A DNA stretch of 34,300 bases from Propionibacterium sp. (GTDB lineage: Bacteria; Actinomycetota; Actinomycetes; Propionibacteriales; Propionibacteriaceae). The notes below the pieces were generated by a model, which had not been told where the DNA came from, did not search any database, and saw only the letters and a list, made by a program, of their open reading frames with translations. The stretch is from assembly GCA_012839035.1 (NCBI GenBank), contig DUOB01000020.1, positions 1-34,300 on the forward strand, written 5' to 3'. Below are positions 25,996-33,560 of the stretch, piece after piece; position 1 is the stretch's first letter; the number at the start of each line of letters is the position of its first letter. The position numbers and the translations under genes were made by a program.

Positions 25996-26682
25996 ATGGG
26001 CCAGAAACAGCTTCCCGAGTGGAGTCACCTGTTGGCTGTGGTGGCGCATCCGGACGACGAATCGTTCGGGCTCGGCGCGCTGATCGATGCGTTCGCCCGC
26101 CGCGGCGCCGCGGTCGACGTGCTCTGCCTCACCCAGGGCGAGGCCTCCACCGTGGGCGCCGCCGACAACTTGGCAGAGATCAGAGCACTTGAGCTGCGGA
26201 ACGCCGCTCGCGCACTCGGTGTTGCCAACACCGTGCTCGGCCGACACCCGGATGGCCGCTTGGGCGATGTGGATCCAGCAGTTCTGGCCGGGGAAGTCAG
26301 GGCGGCGGCCGAGTCGTCCCGCGCCGCGGGGATGCTCGTCTTCGACACAACCGGCATCTCCGGTCATCCCGATCACATGGCCGCCACCGCAGCGGCAGAG
26401 CGGGCAGCCGACGCACTCGGTCTCCCCGTGCTGGCCTGGACCCTGGAAGAGGCCGTTGCTGCCCAACTGCGCGACGAGACCGGCGCGCCGTTCGTCGGCC
26501 GGCCCGACCGCCACGTCGATCTCACGATCAAGGTCGACCGCACCACACAGCACGCCGCGATCGCCTGCCACGCCAGCCAGGCCGAGCCCGGCAGCGTCCT
26601 GTGGCGACGACTCGAGCTCCAGGGCGATCGCGAAGTGCTGCGATGGCTCCGCCCACCGGTTTCACCCGAAGGAGACAGATGA
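25996..26682 (+). CDS. PIG-L/LmbE-family N-acetylglucosaminyl deacetylase
   Basis: A 228-residue zinc deacetylase. The family metal motif AHPDDE is at about residues 15-20 and the third His is in GISGHPDHMAAT. Relatives include MshB and Mca of mycothiol metabolism, BshB of bacillithiol synthesis and many sugar deacetylases; this one is shorter than MshB and cannot be assigned a substrate. The ATG at 25996 is chosen because AGGAGG lies exactly 6 bases before it, although an upstream ATG at 25963 coincides with the expected transcript start. The gene sits under a CsoR-like operator and its stop overlaps the start of a broken rhodanese-like frame, suggesting a thiol or reactive-sulfur role. Confidence 0.85.
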   Translation: MGQKQLPEWSHLLAVVAHPDDESFGLGALIDAFARRGAAVDVLCLTQGEASTVGAADNLAEIRALELRNAARALGVANTVLGRHPDGRLGDVDPAVLAGEVRAAAESSRAAGMLVFDTTGISGHPDHMAATAAAERAADALGLPVLAWTLEEAVAAQLRDETGAPFVGRPDRHVDLTIKVDRTTQHAAIACHASQAEPGSVLWRRLELQGDREVLRWLRPPVSPEGDR

Positions 26683-26803
26683 TTCCGCGCAGCAACGCCG
26701 GCGAGGCCGCCCCCGCGCGGTCGACGTCGATACCTTCGCCGACGCTCGAGGCTCGAACACGGTCGTTCTCGATCGCATGGACGTGATCGGTGCCCTGATC
26801 TGA
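26679..26803 (+). pseudogene. Frameshifted and truncated rhodanese-like start
   Basis: GAAGGAGA and an ATGA overlap with the deacetylase stop set up a normal coupled start at 26679, coding MIPRSNAGEAAPA. A frame change of two bases, as by an extra CG in the CGCGCG run at 26714-26719, is then needed to continue into AVDVDTFADARGSNTVVLD, which matches the N-terminal strand of rhodanese domains (usual continuation DVRE...). Instead the frame ends after nine unrelated residues. The Cys active site and most of the domain are missing. The reading is inferred from a short motif. Confidence 0.45.
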
Positions 26804-26822
26804 CTGGTCGGGGCGGGCGTGA

Positions 26823-27719
26823 TCAAGCATGCCCCCCGAGCCACGGCGGGTTGAGGCGGGCGAGCTTGTCCGGGTTCCGCACGATGTGGATCGAGGTGAC
26901 CCGCCCGTCGTCGACACCGAGCCAGCCGACCTGATCCGCCCGGTCCGCAGCGCGGACGATCCAGGCCAGGTGGTGGTTGAGCTCGGCGAACTCCACCGTC
27001 GTTGCCTCGGTCGCCCGTGCGGCGATGCCCAGCACGAACCGTGCCACCTTGTCGGCGCCGAGGATCGGTCGGATGGCCGCCGAGGCCTTGCCGCCGCCGT
27101 CCGCCACCAGGACCACGTTCTCGGCGAGAACGGCCATCAGGCCATCGAGATCACCGCCCAGCGCAGCGTCCCGGAACGCGGTCGCAACTCGTTCGACCTC
27201 CACGGGATCGACATCGAACCGCGGCCGCCGCGCCTGCACATGCGAGCGGCCACGGTGGACCAACTGCCGCACGGCCGCCGGCTCCCGCCCCAGGATCTCC
27301 GCGATCTCCGGATGGCTGAACCCGAAGGCCTCGTGCAGCACGAACGCGGCCCGCTCCAGGGGCGACATCGACTGCAGGACGAGTGCGAGCGCGAGGTGGA
27401 TCTCCTCGGCCGCGATCAGGTCGGCATCGGCACCGGGACCGGTGGGAATCGGCTCGGGGAGGTACTCCCCCGGATAGTCCTTCCGCCGCCGCAGGGAGTC
27501 CAGCGCCAGATTCGTCGCGATCCGCGCCAGGTAGGCGCGCGGGTCGGCGATGTGTCCGTGGTCAGCCACCCGCTGCCATCGCACCCAGGCCTCCTGGGCG
27601 ATGTCCTCGGCATCGCTCCAGGAGCCGGTGAGGTCATAGGCGAGCCGCACGACCAGGCCGCGGTGTCGGAGGAAGTCGTCATTCGGCGACTGACCGGCGG
27701 CTTGCCGCGCGCCGTTCAT
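26823..27719 (-). CDS. ECF41-type RNA polymerase sigma factor with SnoaL-like C-terminal domain
   Basis: A 298-residue extracytoplasmic-function sigma factor. Sigma-2 lies at about 15-80 (DAEDIAQEAWVRWQR) and sigma-4 at about 105-160 (MSPLERAAFVLHEAFGFS, then AEILGREPAAVRQLVHR). A NTF2/SnoaL-like domain of about 125 residues replaces a separate anti-sigma factor. Three ECF41 signature motifs are seen: YLPEP (86-90, usual WLPEP), DGGGK (207-211) and NPDKL (282-286). In this group the C-terminal domain controls activity. The start is ATG 27719, overlapping the stop of the oxidoreductase gene upstream (ATGA), so the two are co-transcribed from the promoter at 28786-28812. Confidence 0.93.
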   Translation of the reverse strand: MNGARQAAGQSPNDDFLRHRGLVVRLAYDLTGSWSDAEDIAQEAWVRWQRVADHGHIADPRAYLARIATNLALDSLRRRKDYPGEYLPEPIPTGPGADADLIAAEEIHLALALVLQSMSPLERAAFVLHEAFGFSHPEIAEILGREPAAVRQLVHRGRSHVQARRPRFDVDPVEVERVATAFRDAALGGDLDGLMAVLAENVVLVADGGGKASAAIRPILGADKVARFVLGIAARATEATTVEFAELNHHLAWIVRAADRADQVGWLGVDDGRVTSIHIVRNPDKLARLNPPWLGGHA

Positions 27720-28777
27720 GCCGGAGCCCCGATCGCGGTCAGGCCTCGGGGTGCGCCCAGCCAGACATACCGCTGGGCGAAGCGGGCGGGGACCGCTCCC
27801 GCCGACACCAGCTCCTTGAACCACGCCCCGGCGCGCCCGCTGAGCCGGGCGTTCGTCGGGCGGTCGTCGCGGTGCACGAACACGATGATCGCATCCCGCC
27901 GTCCCAGGCTGATGCACTGGAAGCCGAACCCGAAGCTGAACGGGCGCACGAGCCGACCTGCCGCGTACCTCCCGATCCCATCCGCCACGTGACCTCCCAT
28001 CGGCTCGGCGACCGCGCAGGCCATCCGCAGCGGACGGGAAGCCGGCACCGCGGCGTCGCCGACGCCCCAGAGGTTGTCGTGGCCGTGGACGGCGAGGGTG
28101 TCGTCGAGGAGAACCCGTCCGTGCGCGTCGACGGGGAGCCCGGAGTCGGCGGCGAGCGTGGGGACACGGAAGCCGGTGCAGTCGACGGTTAGGTCCGCCG
28201 TCTCCGGCTGGTCGGTGAAGTCGACGCCCAGCCCCGGGAGGCGTTGCCGCAACCAGTCTCGATTGCGGAGGCTGCTGCTGGGGAGGGGGCCCGCGGGGTC
28301 ATGGAGGAGGACGCGGAGCGTCGGGTGCGTGGTTGCGATCTCGGTCGCGGTTTCGATGCCGGTGAGGCCGGCGCCGTTGATGAGTACGCGGGCTCGGGCG
28401 GGCAAGGAGTGGAGCTGCCGGCGCAGCGCCGTCGCGCCGTCGAGTCCGGCCGGGCCGGGGCCCGCTCCGCTGCCGACGGCGAGGACGAGATGGTCGGCGG
28501 AGTGCGTGGTGCCATCACTGAGGGTTACCGCCGGGATCGGCCCGGGATGGATCCGGGTGGCACGCCCCTGCACGAACCGGATACTGCTCCGAAGCATGCT
28601 GGCGAGGGGGCCCGTGACATGCTCACGGGTGCCCGCCACGTATTCGTGCAACCGGATCCGGTCCACGAACTCAGCACGCTCGCTCACGAGCGTGACGTAG
28701 TGCCCGCGCGCCACGAGGCGGTTGGCGGTGAGAATGCCGCCGTAGCCGGCGCCGATGACAACTGCTGAGGTTTTCAT
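27716..28777 (-). CDS. FAD-dependent NAD(P)H oxidoreductase
   Basis: A 353-residue two-dinucleotide-binding flavoprotein of the NDH-2/pyridine-nucleotide oxidoreductase type. The FAD loop is VIGAGYGG (residues 7-14), a second Rossmann loop is INGAGLTGIETATEIA, and the FAD-closing motif is LWGVGDAA. There is no CxxC redox pair, so it is not a disulfide reductase. ECF41 sigma factors are known to sit next to oxidoreductases, epimerases or carboxymuconolactone decarboxylases. The ATG at 28777 follows the ECF41-type promoter by about 8 bases, predicting a leaderless mRNA; an ATG 6 bases further out is less likely. Confidence 0.88.
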   Translation of the reverse strand: MKTSAVVIGAGYGGILTANRLVARGHYVTLVSERAEFVDRIRLHEYVAGTREHVTGPLASMLRSSIRFVQGRATRIHPGPIPAVTLSDGTTHSADHLVLAVGSGAGPGPAGLDGATALRRQLHSLPARARVLINGAGLTGIETATEIATTHPTLRVLLHDPAGPLPSSSLRNRDWLRQRLPGLGVDFTDQPETADLTVDCTGFRVPTLAADSGLPVDAHGRVLLDDTLAVHGHDNLWGVGDAAVPASRPLRMACAVAEPMGGHVADGIGRYAAGRLVRPFSFGFGFQCISLGRRDAIIVFVHRDDRPTNARLSGRAGAWFKELVSAGAVPARFAQRYVWLGAPRGLTAIGAPA

Positions 28778-28785
28778 GCCCATCG

Positions 28786-28812
28786 GACGTGCGCGGCCCG
28801 GCGAGTGTGACA
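28786..28812 (-). promoter_or_regulatory. ECF41-type promoter of the oxidoreductase-sigma operon
   Basis: On the minus strand TGTCACA (28812-28806), exactly 16 bases, then CGTC (28789-28786). This matches the pattern known for ECF41 promoters. It lies just upstream of the operon that encodes the ECF41 sigma factor itself, so positive autoregulation is expected. Confidence 0.8.
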
Positions 28813-28911
28813 TCCCCGATCAGAGCAGGGCCGTGGCACGTGGAGGGGGCACTCGGCCAGGGTGGCGTACTCTCCAATCGACGCATCAGAACGCAGCCGA
28901 GGAGGAACACC

Positions 28912-29514
28912 GTGTTCGTGAAGGTGTGTGGGCTGGACTCGGTTGCGAACGCCCGGGTGGCGCTGGAATCCGGGGCGGACGCCATCGGCGTGGTGATGAG
29001 CCCCCGCAGTCCGCGCCACCTGGAGTTCGGGACAGCGGCCGAGATCCTGGCGGCCGTCCGCGACGATGTCGAGACCGTGCTCGTGGTCCGCGAGATGCCT
29101 GCGACCGAGGCCGCCGAGGCGGCCGCTCGGCTGGGCGCCGACGTGCTCCAGCTCCACGGTGGCCGTTATGCGCGCGAGGACTTCGCCCGCGCCCTCGAGG
29201 TGTTTCCCCGGCTCTGGCGCGCGACATCACTGACGGCCGATCCGGACCTCCGGGTGGGTGCGTGGGGCGAGGAACGGCTGCTGCTCGACGCCCCGAGGGC
29301 CGGCTCCGGCGAACGATGGGACCTCTCCGCCCTGACGACGCGACGACCGGAGGGTGAGTGGCTGCTGGCGGGCGGGCTCGCTCCCGGCAACGTCGCCGAG
29401 GCCATTGCCAGCGCCCGGCCGTGGGGGGTTGATGTGTCCAGCGGCGTCGAGTCCGGCCCGGGGGTCAAGGATCCGGAGCTCATCCGGGCCTTCGTGGCTG
29501 CCGCCCGCGCCTGA
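28912..29514 (+). CDS. trpF: Phosphoribosylanthranilate isomerase
   Basis: A 200-residue TIM barrel of the TrpF family that converts N-(5-phosphoribosyl)anthranilate to CdRP in tryptophan synthesis. Catalytic Cys is in VKVCGL near the N-terminus and catalytic Asp in GVDVSSGVESGPGVKDP near the C-terminus. The phosphate-binding ends of the barrel are recognisable (LAGGLAPGNVAEAI). The start is GTG 28912 with AGGAGG exactly 6 bases before it. No other trp gene is in the window. Many actinobacteria use the dual enzyme PriA instead of a separate TrpF, so a stand-alone copy is notable. Confidence 0.92.
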   Translation: MFVKVCGLDSVANARVALESGADAIGVVMSPRSPRHLEFGTAAEILAAVRDDVETVLVVREMPATEAAEAAARLGADVLQLHGGRYAREDFARALEVFPRLWRATSLTADPDLRVGAWGEERLLLDAPRAGSGERWDLSALTTRRPEGEWLLAGGLAPGNVAEAIASARPWGVDVSSGVESGPGVKDPELIRAFVAAARA

Positions 29515-29582
29515 CGTCTGCCCCGAGCCGGTTCAGGTCCGCTCGGCCCGGCTGCCTGTGCATTTTCGGGGAGAAGCTGCGC

Positions 29583-30257
29583 TCACAGCACGCGCTTGGC
29601 GGCTGCCAGGGACGGCGCAGCTCCGTGCAGAAGCTCAAACGCGACTTCCCGTCCCATCAGGGCGAGGAGGATCGCTCCCATCGGGCCTTCGATCAGCGGG
29701 CCGTCGCCGCGATCCCAGTCGATGTCCGTCGCGCGCCACCGGAATTCCGCGAGTCGCCGGGTGACCGGCAGCGTGAATCCCTTCGGCTGACTCCACGCGC
29801 GGTCGGCTGCTTCGGCCGCGGCAGCCGGGTCCAGGTCCAACGGGCGTCCGAGCGGGAGCGCGATGTCCTGATAGTGCACGAGCGTGTCGATGAGGACCTC
29901 ATGGTCCGTGCCCTTCAGCAGATGCCGGTGCAGGCCCACGAGGGCGCGCAGTTCAGCAAGAATCTGCGACGTCGTCCGCGCGGCCGCATAGCGGATCGCC
30001 GCGTCACCGATGGCCGCGAACATGTCACCACGGTGACGAACCAGGAGTGGGATCATCGCGGGCATGCCCCGTCCGGTGACCATCCCGACCTGCCAGGCGA
30101 GATGGGCGGCGACCTGCTTGACGTTCCAGTCCGCGCACAGGGTCTGGTGGGCCCACTCGTCGTCACGCAAGGATGCGAGCAGATCGATCAGGCGGCGGCG
30201 CTGCGCGTCGACGGCCTGCCAGAGTTGGTCGTTGGTCAGGGTGCTGATCTGTTGCAT
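29583..30257 (-). CDS. Mycothiol-dependent maleylpyruvate isomerase-family (DinB-like) protein
   Basis: A 224-residue four-helix-bundle protein of the MDMPI N-terminal family. The first helix region LIDLLASLRDDEWAHQT and the motif DWNVKQVAAHLAW (metal-binding His) are typical, with a further His/Asp pair in LVHYQDIALPLG. Members use mycothiol as cofactor or bind a divalent metal; only a few have known substrates. AGGGAG precedes the ATG at 30257. It lies 26 bases behind a TetR gene on the same strand, so the two probably form an operon and the regulator may control it. Confidence 0.82.
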   Translation of the reverse strand: MQQISTLTNDQLWQAVDAQRRRLIDLLASLRDDEWAHQTLCADWNVKQVAAHLAWQVGMVTGRGMPAMIPLLVRHRGDMFAAIGDAAIRYAAARTTSQILAELRALVGLHRHLLKGTDHEVLIDTLVHYQDIALPLGRPLDLDPAAAAEAADRAWSQPKGFTLPVTRRLAEFRWRATDIDWDRGDGPLIEGPMGAILLALMGREVAFELLHGAAPSLAAAKRVL

Positions 30258-30283
30258 GGTGACTCCCTCTCGGATGGCTCGCG

Positions 30284-30841
30284 TCAGTGCGAGACCAGGG
30301 CGTTGATGAGCTGACGCAGCCCGGGAACGGGATCGAAGTCCGGGTCCGGGTTGGCCAGTTGGTGCAGCATGACCCCGCTCAGATAGTTGGCAACGGCGGC
30401 CGCGGCGGCACCGGGCGCCGTGGCTCCGATGAGACGGAACGCCGTCGTGGCCCACACCATGACGCGAGCGCCGTTGTCCGCCAGCCGGTCGCGCAGGTGC
30501 TCCCGGTTGGCGGCCTCGACCAGGATGGCGAACCGGGTCAGTGACACCCGTCGGCGTTCTCCCACCGCTCCGATGGCGAGCTCGCCCAGCGCGACCGTCA
30601 GCTGTTCCGCAGTCTCCGGAGGAGCATGCAGGGTCAGCGCGTCCCAGTCCGCGCGCTCGCGTTCGGCGAAGCGGTCGACAACCGCTTCTAGCAGCGCCTC
30701 GGCCGTTCTGAAGAGGTTGCTGGTCGACCCGGCAGGCAGGCTTGCCCGGGCGTCGACCCCTCGATGCGTCAGCGCTTTGATGCCGCCCTCCCCGATGAGG
30801 TCGATCGCGGCATCAAGAACGCGTTCACGTCGTTCCGACAT
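30284..30841 (-). CDS. TetR-family transcriptional regulator
   Basis: A 185-residue TetR-type regulator with the N-terminal HTH over about residues 5-52 (AAIDLIGEGGIKALTHRGV, then LPAGSTSNLFRTAEALL) and a helical ligand domain. It is the first gene of a pair with the MDMPI-family gene downstream. The region above its ATG is unusually AT-rich for this window (30842-30895), with repeated CAATAGT elements that may include its operator and promoter. The ligand is unknown. Confidence 0.9.
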   Translation of the reverse strand: MSERRERVLDAAIDLIGEGGIKALTHRGVDARASLPAGSTSNLFRTAEALLEAVVDRFAERERADWDALTLHAPPETAEQLTVALGELAIGAVGERRRVSLTRFAILVEAANREHLRDRLADNGARVMVWATTAFRLIGATAPGAAAAAVANYLSGVMLHQLANPDPDFDPVPGLRQLINALVSH

Positions 30842-30844
30842 ACC

Positions 30845-30890
30845 CTCAGACTACATCAATAGTGCTAGTCACAACAATAGTAGTTCTGAC
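30845..30890 (-). promoter_or_regulatory. AT-rich control region above the TetR gene
   Basis: CAATAGT occurs twice about 20 bases apart inside an AT-rich patch, and partly matching arms CTACATCAATAGTG and CACAACAATAGTAG face each other. Likely promoter/operator; boxes not clear. Confidence 0.3.
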
Positions 30891-30902
30891 CGCGAGGCGG
30901 GT

Positions 30903-31907
30903 TCACGACGACGCTCGCCAGAACTCCAGCAGCGCCGACCCGATTGCTTCGCGCTCCTGCATCGGCAGGGAATGCGTGGCAGCGGGCCACAACGTCACCG
31001 TGGCGCCCGGTCGCAGTGCGCGCATCCGGTCGACCGCCCGCTGACCGCCCGCAAGTGATTTCGTTCCAGCAATGTCGACTCGCAGAGGCATGACCAGGTT
31101 GCCCCACTCGTCATCGGTCAGCCGGCGTGGCAGCGGCAGTCCGGCCGAATAGCCCTGGGCAGCAGCATCGATCATGACGGACATGGGCGTGCGTTCCCGC
31201 ACCTCGGCCACGGTCGTCCCGCCGATTTCCGCGAGCGCACGATCCCGCCAGGACTGCGGCACCGGGAGCAACGCGACCGTAGCCCACCAGAAGGTCGACA
31301 CCGGAAACGACTCGATGACCCACACGGGCTCGAGCAGGGTGAGGCTCGCGACCTGCTCGGGATGCTTCAGCGCATACATGGCCGCGGTCGCGCCGCCAAA
31401 ACTGTGGCCGACCACGTGCACGCGGCCCAAGCCGAGCCCGGGCACCGCCTCGCCGATCCACTGCGCCTGAGCCTCGAACCCCGTGAGGGGCAGCCGCTGG
31501 CTGGAGAATCCCGCGTCGCCGAGCGGGTCAAGGGCATACATGGTCCGCTTGCCGATCCACGCCGGCAGGTTCTCCGACCACATGGGCGCCCCCGAGCTCA
31601 TACCCGGCACGAGAAGCACCGGCGGCCCCGCCTCCTCGCCCATCCACTCCAGGACACGGATGGAACCATGCTCCGTCTGGATGTCGAGCACCCGGGTCGG
31701 TGCCGGCAACTCGGCCATGACGTCGCGATAGGCGACGGCGTACGCCTCCTGCGCACCCGCAGAACGCCAATGACCCACCTGCGGCTCGGGGGCGACCACC
31801 GACGCCGCCTTATCAACAACCAGCCAGGCCACGACCAGCGCGACGAGCGCCTTCAGCACCCATCGGCGCGGGCGCGGACGTGCTTCTCGGGATGGACGGT
31901 CGCGCAC
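30903..31907 (-). CDS. Membrane-anchored alpha/beta hydrolase
   Basis: A 334-residue serine hydrolase. A basic head and one hydrophobic segment (about residues 17-35, WVLKALVALVVAWLVV) should anchor it outward in the membrane. The alpha/beta fold follows with oxyanion region LLVPGMSSG, nucleophile elbow GHSFGG and a C-terminal His in ATHSLPM. Substrate unknown. The start is GTG 31907 with GGAGA 7 bases before it. It is divergent from a TetR gene with a large perfect inverted repeat between the two, so that regulator probably represses it. Confidence 0.87.
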   Translation of the reverse strand: MRDRPSREARPRPRRWVLKALVALVVAWLVVDKAASVVAPEPQVGHWRSAGAQEAYAVAYRDVMAELPAPTRVLDIQTEHGSIRVLEWMGEEAGPPVLLVPGMSSGAPMWSENLPAWIGKRTMYALDPLGDAGFSSQRLPLTGFEAQAQWIGEAVPGLGLGRVHVVGHSFGGATAAMYALKHPEQVASLTLLEPVWVIESFPVSTFWWATVALLPVPQSWRDRALAEIGGTTVAEVRERTPMSVMIDAAAQGYSAGLPLPRRLTDDEWGNLVMPLRVDIAGTKSLAGGQRAVDRMRALRPGATVTLWPAATHSLPMQEREAIGSALLEFWRASS

Positions 31908-31917
31908 GATGCGTCTC

Positions 31918-31955
31918 CAATACAGTCGTACTGCTTATACGATACGACTGTATTG
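31918..31955. promoter_or_regulatory. 13-bp perfect inverted repeat between divergent promoters
   Basis: CAATACAGTCGTA (31918-31930) and TACGACTGTATTG (31943-31955), with a 12-base spacer. On the minus strand TTGCCA-N17-TATCGT for the hydrolase runs through it; on the plus strand TATCCT (31957-31962) lies 7 bases before the TetR GTG. A TetR-type operator controlling both genes is very likely. Confidence 0.75.
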
Positions 31956-31969
31956 CTATCCTGGCAAAC

Positions 31970-32593
31970 GTGACTTCAACCCAATCGGCCACCAGTGGTT
32001 CCCGCGCCACAGAGCGGGAGCAGAAGACCGTGGAGATCCTCGTGGCCGTCTGGCGCGTGGTGGCCGCTCAGGGCCTGGGAGCGGTCTCGTTCCGGTCGGT
32101 GGCGAAGGAAGCCGGCGTGTCACCCGGTCGAGTGCAGCACTACTTCGGCTCGAAGGAGGAATTGATCCGAGCCAGTGTCGAACTGATGATCAGCAGCGCG
32201 GAGGACCTGCATCGGGAAGCCACCGACGAGGGCGATCCGGCCGATGAACTGTGGCAACTGCTCACCCATGCGATCCCGCAGGCAGCGGCGTCTCCTGCGG
32301 GCACCAGCGTGTTCTACTCGTTCGTGGCCGCGAGCGTCGCCGATCCGGGCGTGGCCCGGATCCTCGCGGACGCCAAGCACGGCGTCCGGGACGAGATCGC
32401 CGCTCTGCTCCACACGCTGCGCGCACGCCGGGGGGCGCCCGGATCTCCGTCGGCCATCCCCGTTGATCGCGCGGCGCAGGAGCTCCTGGCGATGTCGGAC
32501 GGGGTGACCCTCGGCGTACTCATCGGAAACCTCACCCCCGACCAGGCCCGCGCGACGCTGCGCGGTGCCCTGGATCGCCTGCTCGGGGCCTGA
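31970..32593 (+). CDS. TetR-family transcriptional regulator
   Basis: A 207-residue TetR/AcrR regulator. The HTH spans about residues 20-62 (VEILVAVWRVVAAQGLGAVS, then KEAGVSPGRVQHYFGSKEEL), and the C-terminal ~130 residues are a TetR_C-type helical ligand domain. The start is GTG 31970 because the reading frame upstream runs through the operator and TATCCT lies 7 bases before the GTG, predicting a leaderless mRNA. It should repress itself and the divergent membrane hydrolase. Converges on the DUF4342 gene with only 11 bases between the stops. Confidence 0.9.
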   Translation: MTSTQSATSGSRATEREQKTVEILVAVWRVVAAQGLGAVSFRSVAKEAGVSPGRVQHYFGSKEELIRASVELMISSAEDLHREATDEGDPADELWQLLTHAIPQAAASPAGTSVFYSFVAASVADPGVARILADAKHGVRDEIAALLHTLRARRGAPGSPSAIPVDRAAQELLAMSDGVTLGVLIGNLTPDQARATLRGALDRLLGA

Positions 32594-32604
32594 CGGTCGG
32601 AGGA

Positions 32605-32907
32605 TCAGATGTCGGCGCCGGGATCGTGGTCGACCGGGGGCTCACCCGTCCGCTCGATCTCGACCGTCAGGCGGGCCATCATGCCCCCGAGCGCGGCAGC
32701 GGCAGCGATCAGCGGGACGAACATCACACCGGCGGTGGCGCCGGCGATTCCCCAGGTCAAGGGGATGGTCAGGAGCTCCCGGCCTTCCTTGGACCGGACG
32801 GTCACGCGCTTCGCACTGGTGTCGCGGAGGGCTGCTTTGACCGTGTCGACGAGTTGCTCGCCGGCAACTTCGATGCGTTCGGTGAAGGTCTTGTCGTTCT
32901 GGCTCAT
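32605..32907 (-). CDS. DUF4342 protein
   Basis: A 100-residue protein matching DUF4342: an N-terminal charged helix (FTERIEVAGEQLVDTVKAAL), a short beta strand pair (RVTVRSKEGRELLTIPL) and a hydrophobic helix (about 52-74) that probably associates with the membrane, then VEIE. Function unknown. TAGCGT on the minus strand is 6 bases before the ATG and no ribosome-binding site is seen, so the message may be leaderless. It follows the phosphatase gene by 43 bases on the same strand. Confidence 0.82.
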   Translation of the reverse strand: MSQNDKTFTERIEVAGEQLVDTVKAALRDTSAKRVTVRSKEGRELLTIPLTWGIAGATAGVMFVPLIAAAAALGGMMARLTVEIERTGEPPVDHDPGADI

Positions 32908-32950
32908 GCGAAAACGCTATCGCCCCGGGCCACACCACCGGACGGCAGTC

Positions 32951-33529
32951 TCAACGGCCTTGCGGCGGCATGTTCCACCGCAGGATCGCCGGAGTCTCCT
33001 TCTCCGTCCCCAGCACCGACACGGTCCCCGTCTCGAGCGGAAAGTGCCCGCCCTGGCGGATGTCGAGGCCGAGCCACGCGAGGGTGAGTACGCGGAGTGA
33101 GTGCCCGTGAGCGAAGCACAGCGCGCGCGGCACCCCGCTCCCCCGGACCCGACGGACCACCGCCTGCAGACGGGCCATCACCTGATGGCCCGATTCTCCG
33201 CCCGGGACCGCACCGGTCCAGATGCGCCAGTCCGGCACCTGCCGGCGGATCTCGGCGCTCGTGCGGCTCTCGTAGTCCCCGTAGTTCCACTCCGCCAGGT
33301 TCGCGTCGACCGTGTATCGCCCGGTGAAGCCCGCGAGCTCTGCCGTCCGGCGCGCACGCAGGCGCGGGCTGCTCAGCACCATGCCGAACTGGATGCCGCG
33401 GAGGGCACCGGCCACGGCGCGCGCCTGGCGTACTCCCACCTCCGTCAGATCCAGCTCCGTCGTGGAGGTGTGCTGTCCGTTTCGGGACCACTCGGTCTCC
33501 CCGTGGCGCACGAGATACAGGTCGGTCAT
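32951..33529 (-). CDS. Histidine phosphatase-family (phosphoglycerate mutase-like) protein
   Basis: A 192-residue member of the histidine phosphatase superfamily. The phospho-accepting His is in LVRHGETEW (His9), a conserved Arg is in SSPRLRARRTAEL, Glu is in AEWNYGDYE, and the second His is in FAHGHSLRV. Broad-specificity phosphatases of this size act on sugar phosphates or nucleotides in the cytosol. GGAG lies close to the ATG at 33529. It is divergent from the VOC gene at 33642. Confidence 0.92.
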   Translation of the reverse strand: MTDLYLVRHGETEWSRNGQHTSTTELDLTEVGVRQARAVAGALRGIQFGMVLSSPRLRARRTAELAGFTGRYTVDANLAEWNYGDYESRTSAEIRRQVPDWRIWTGAVPGGESGHQVMARLQAVVRRVRGSGVPRALCFAHGHSLRVLTLAWLGLDIRQGGHFPLETGTVSVLGTEKETPAILRWNMPPQGR

Positions 33530-33560
33530 GTCTCCAGCATTGCAGCCGAGTGGCGACGGT

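Noticed and set aside
26601..26786. Plus-strand 61-residue frame running through the end of the PIG-L gene
   Set aside because: Only the part from 26679 has a start signal, and that part is treated as the broken rhodanese-like frame.
29526..29553. Possible terminator after trpF (AGCCGG...CCGGCT)
   Set aside because: Only six pairs around a 16-base loop; too weak to call in GC-rich DNA.
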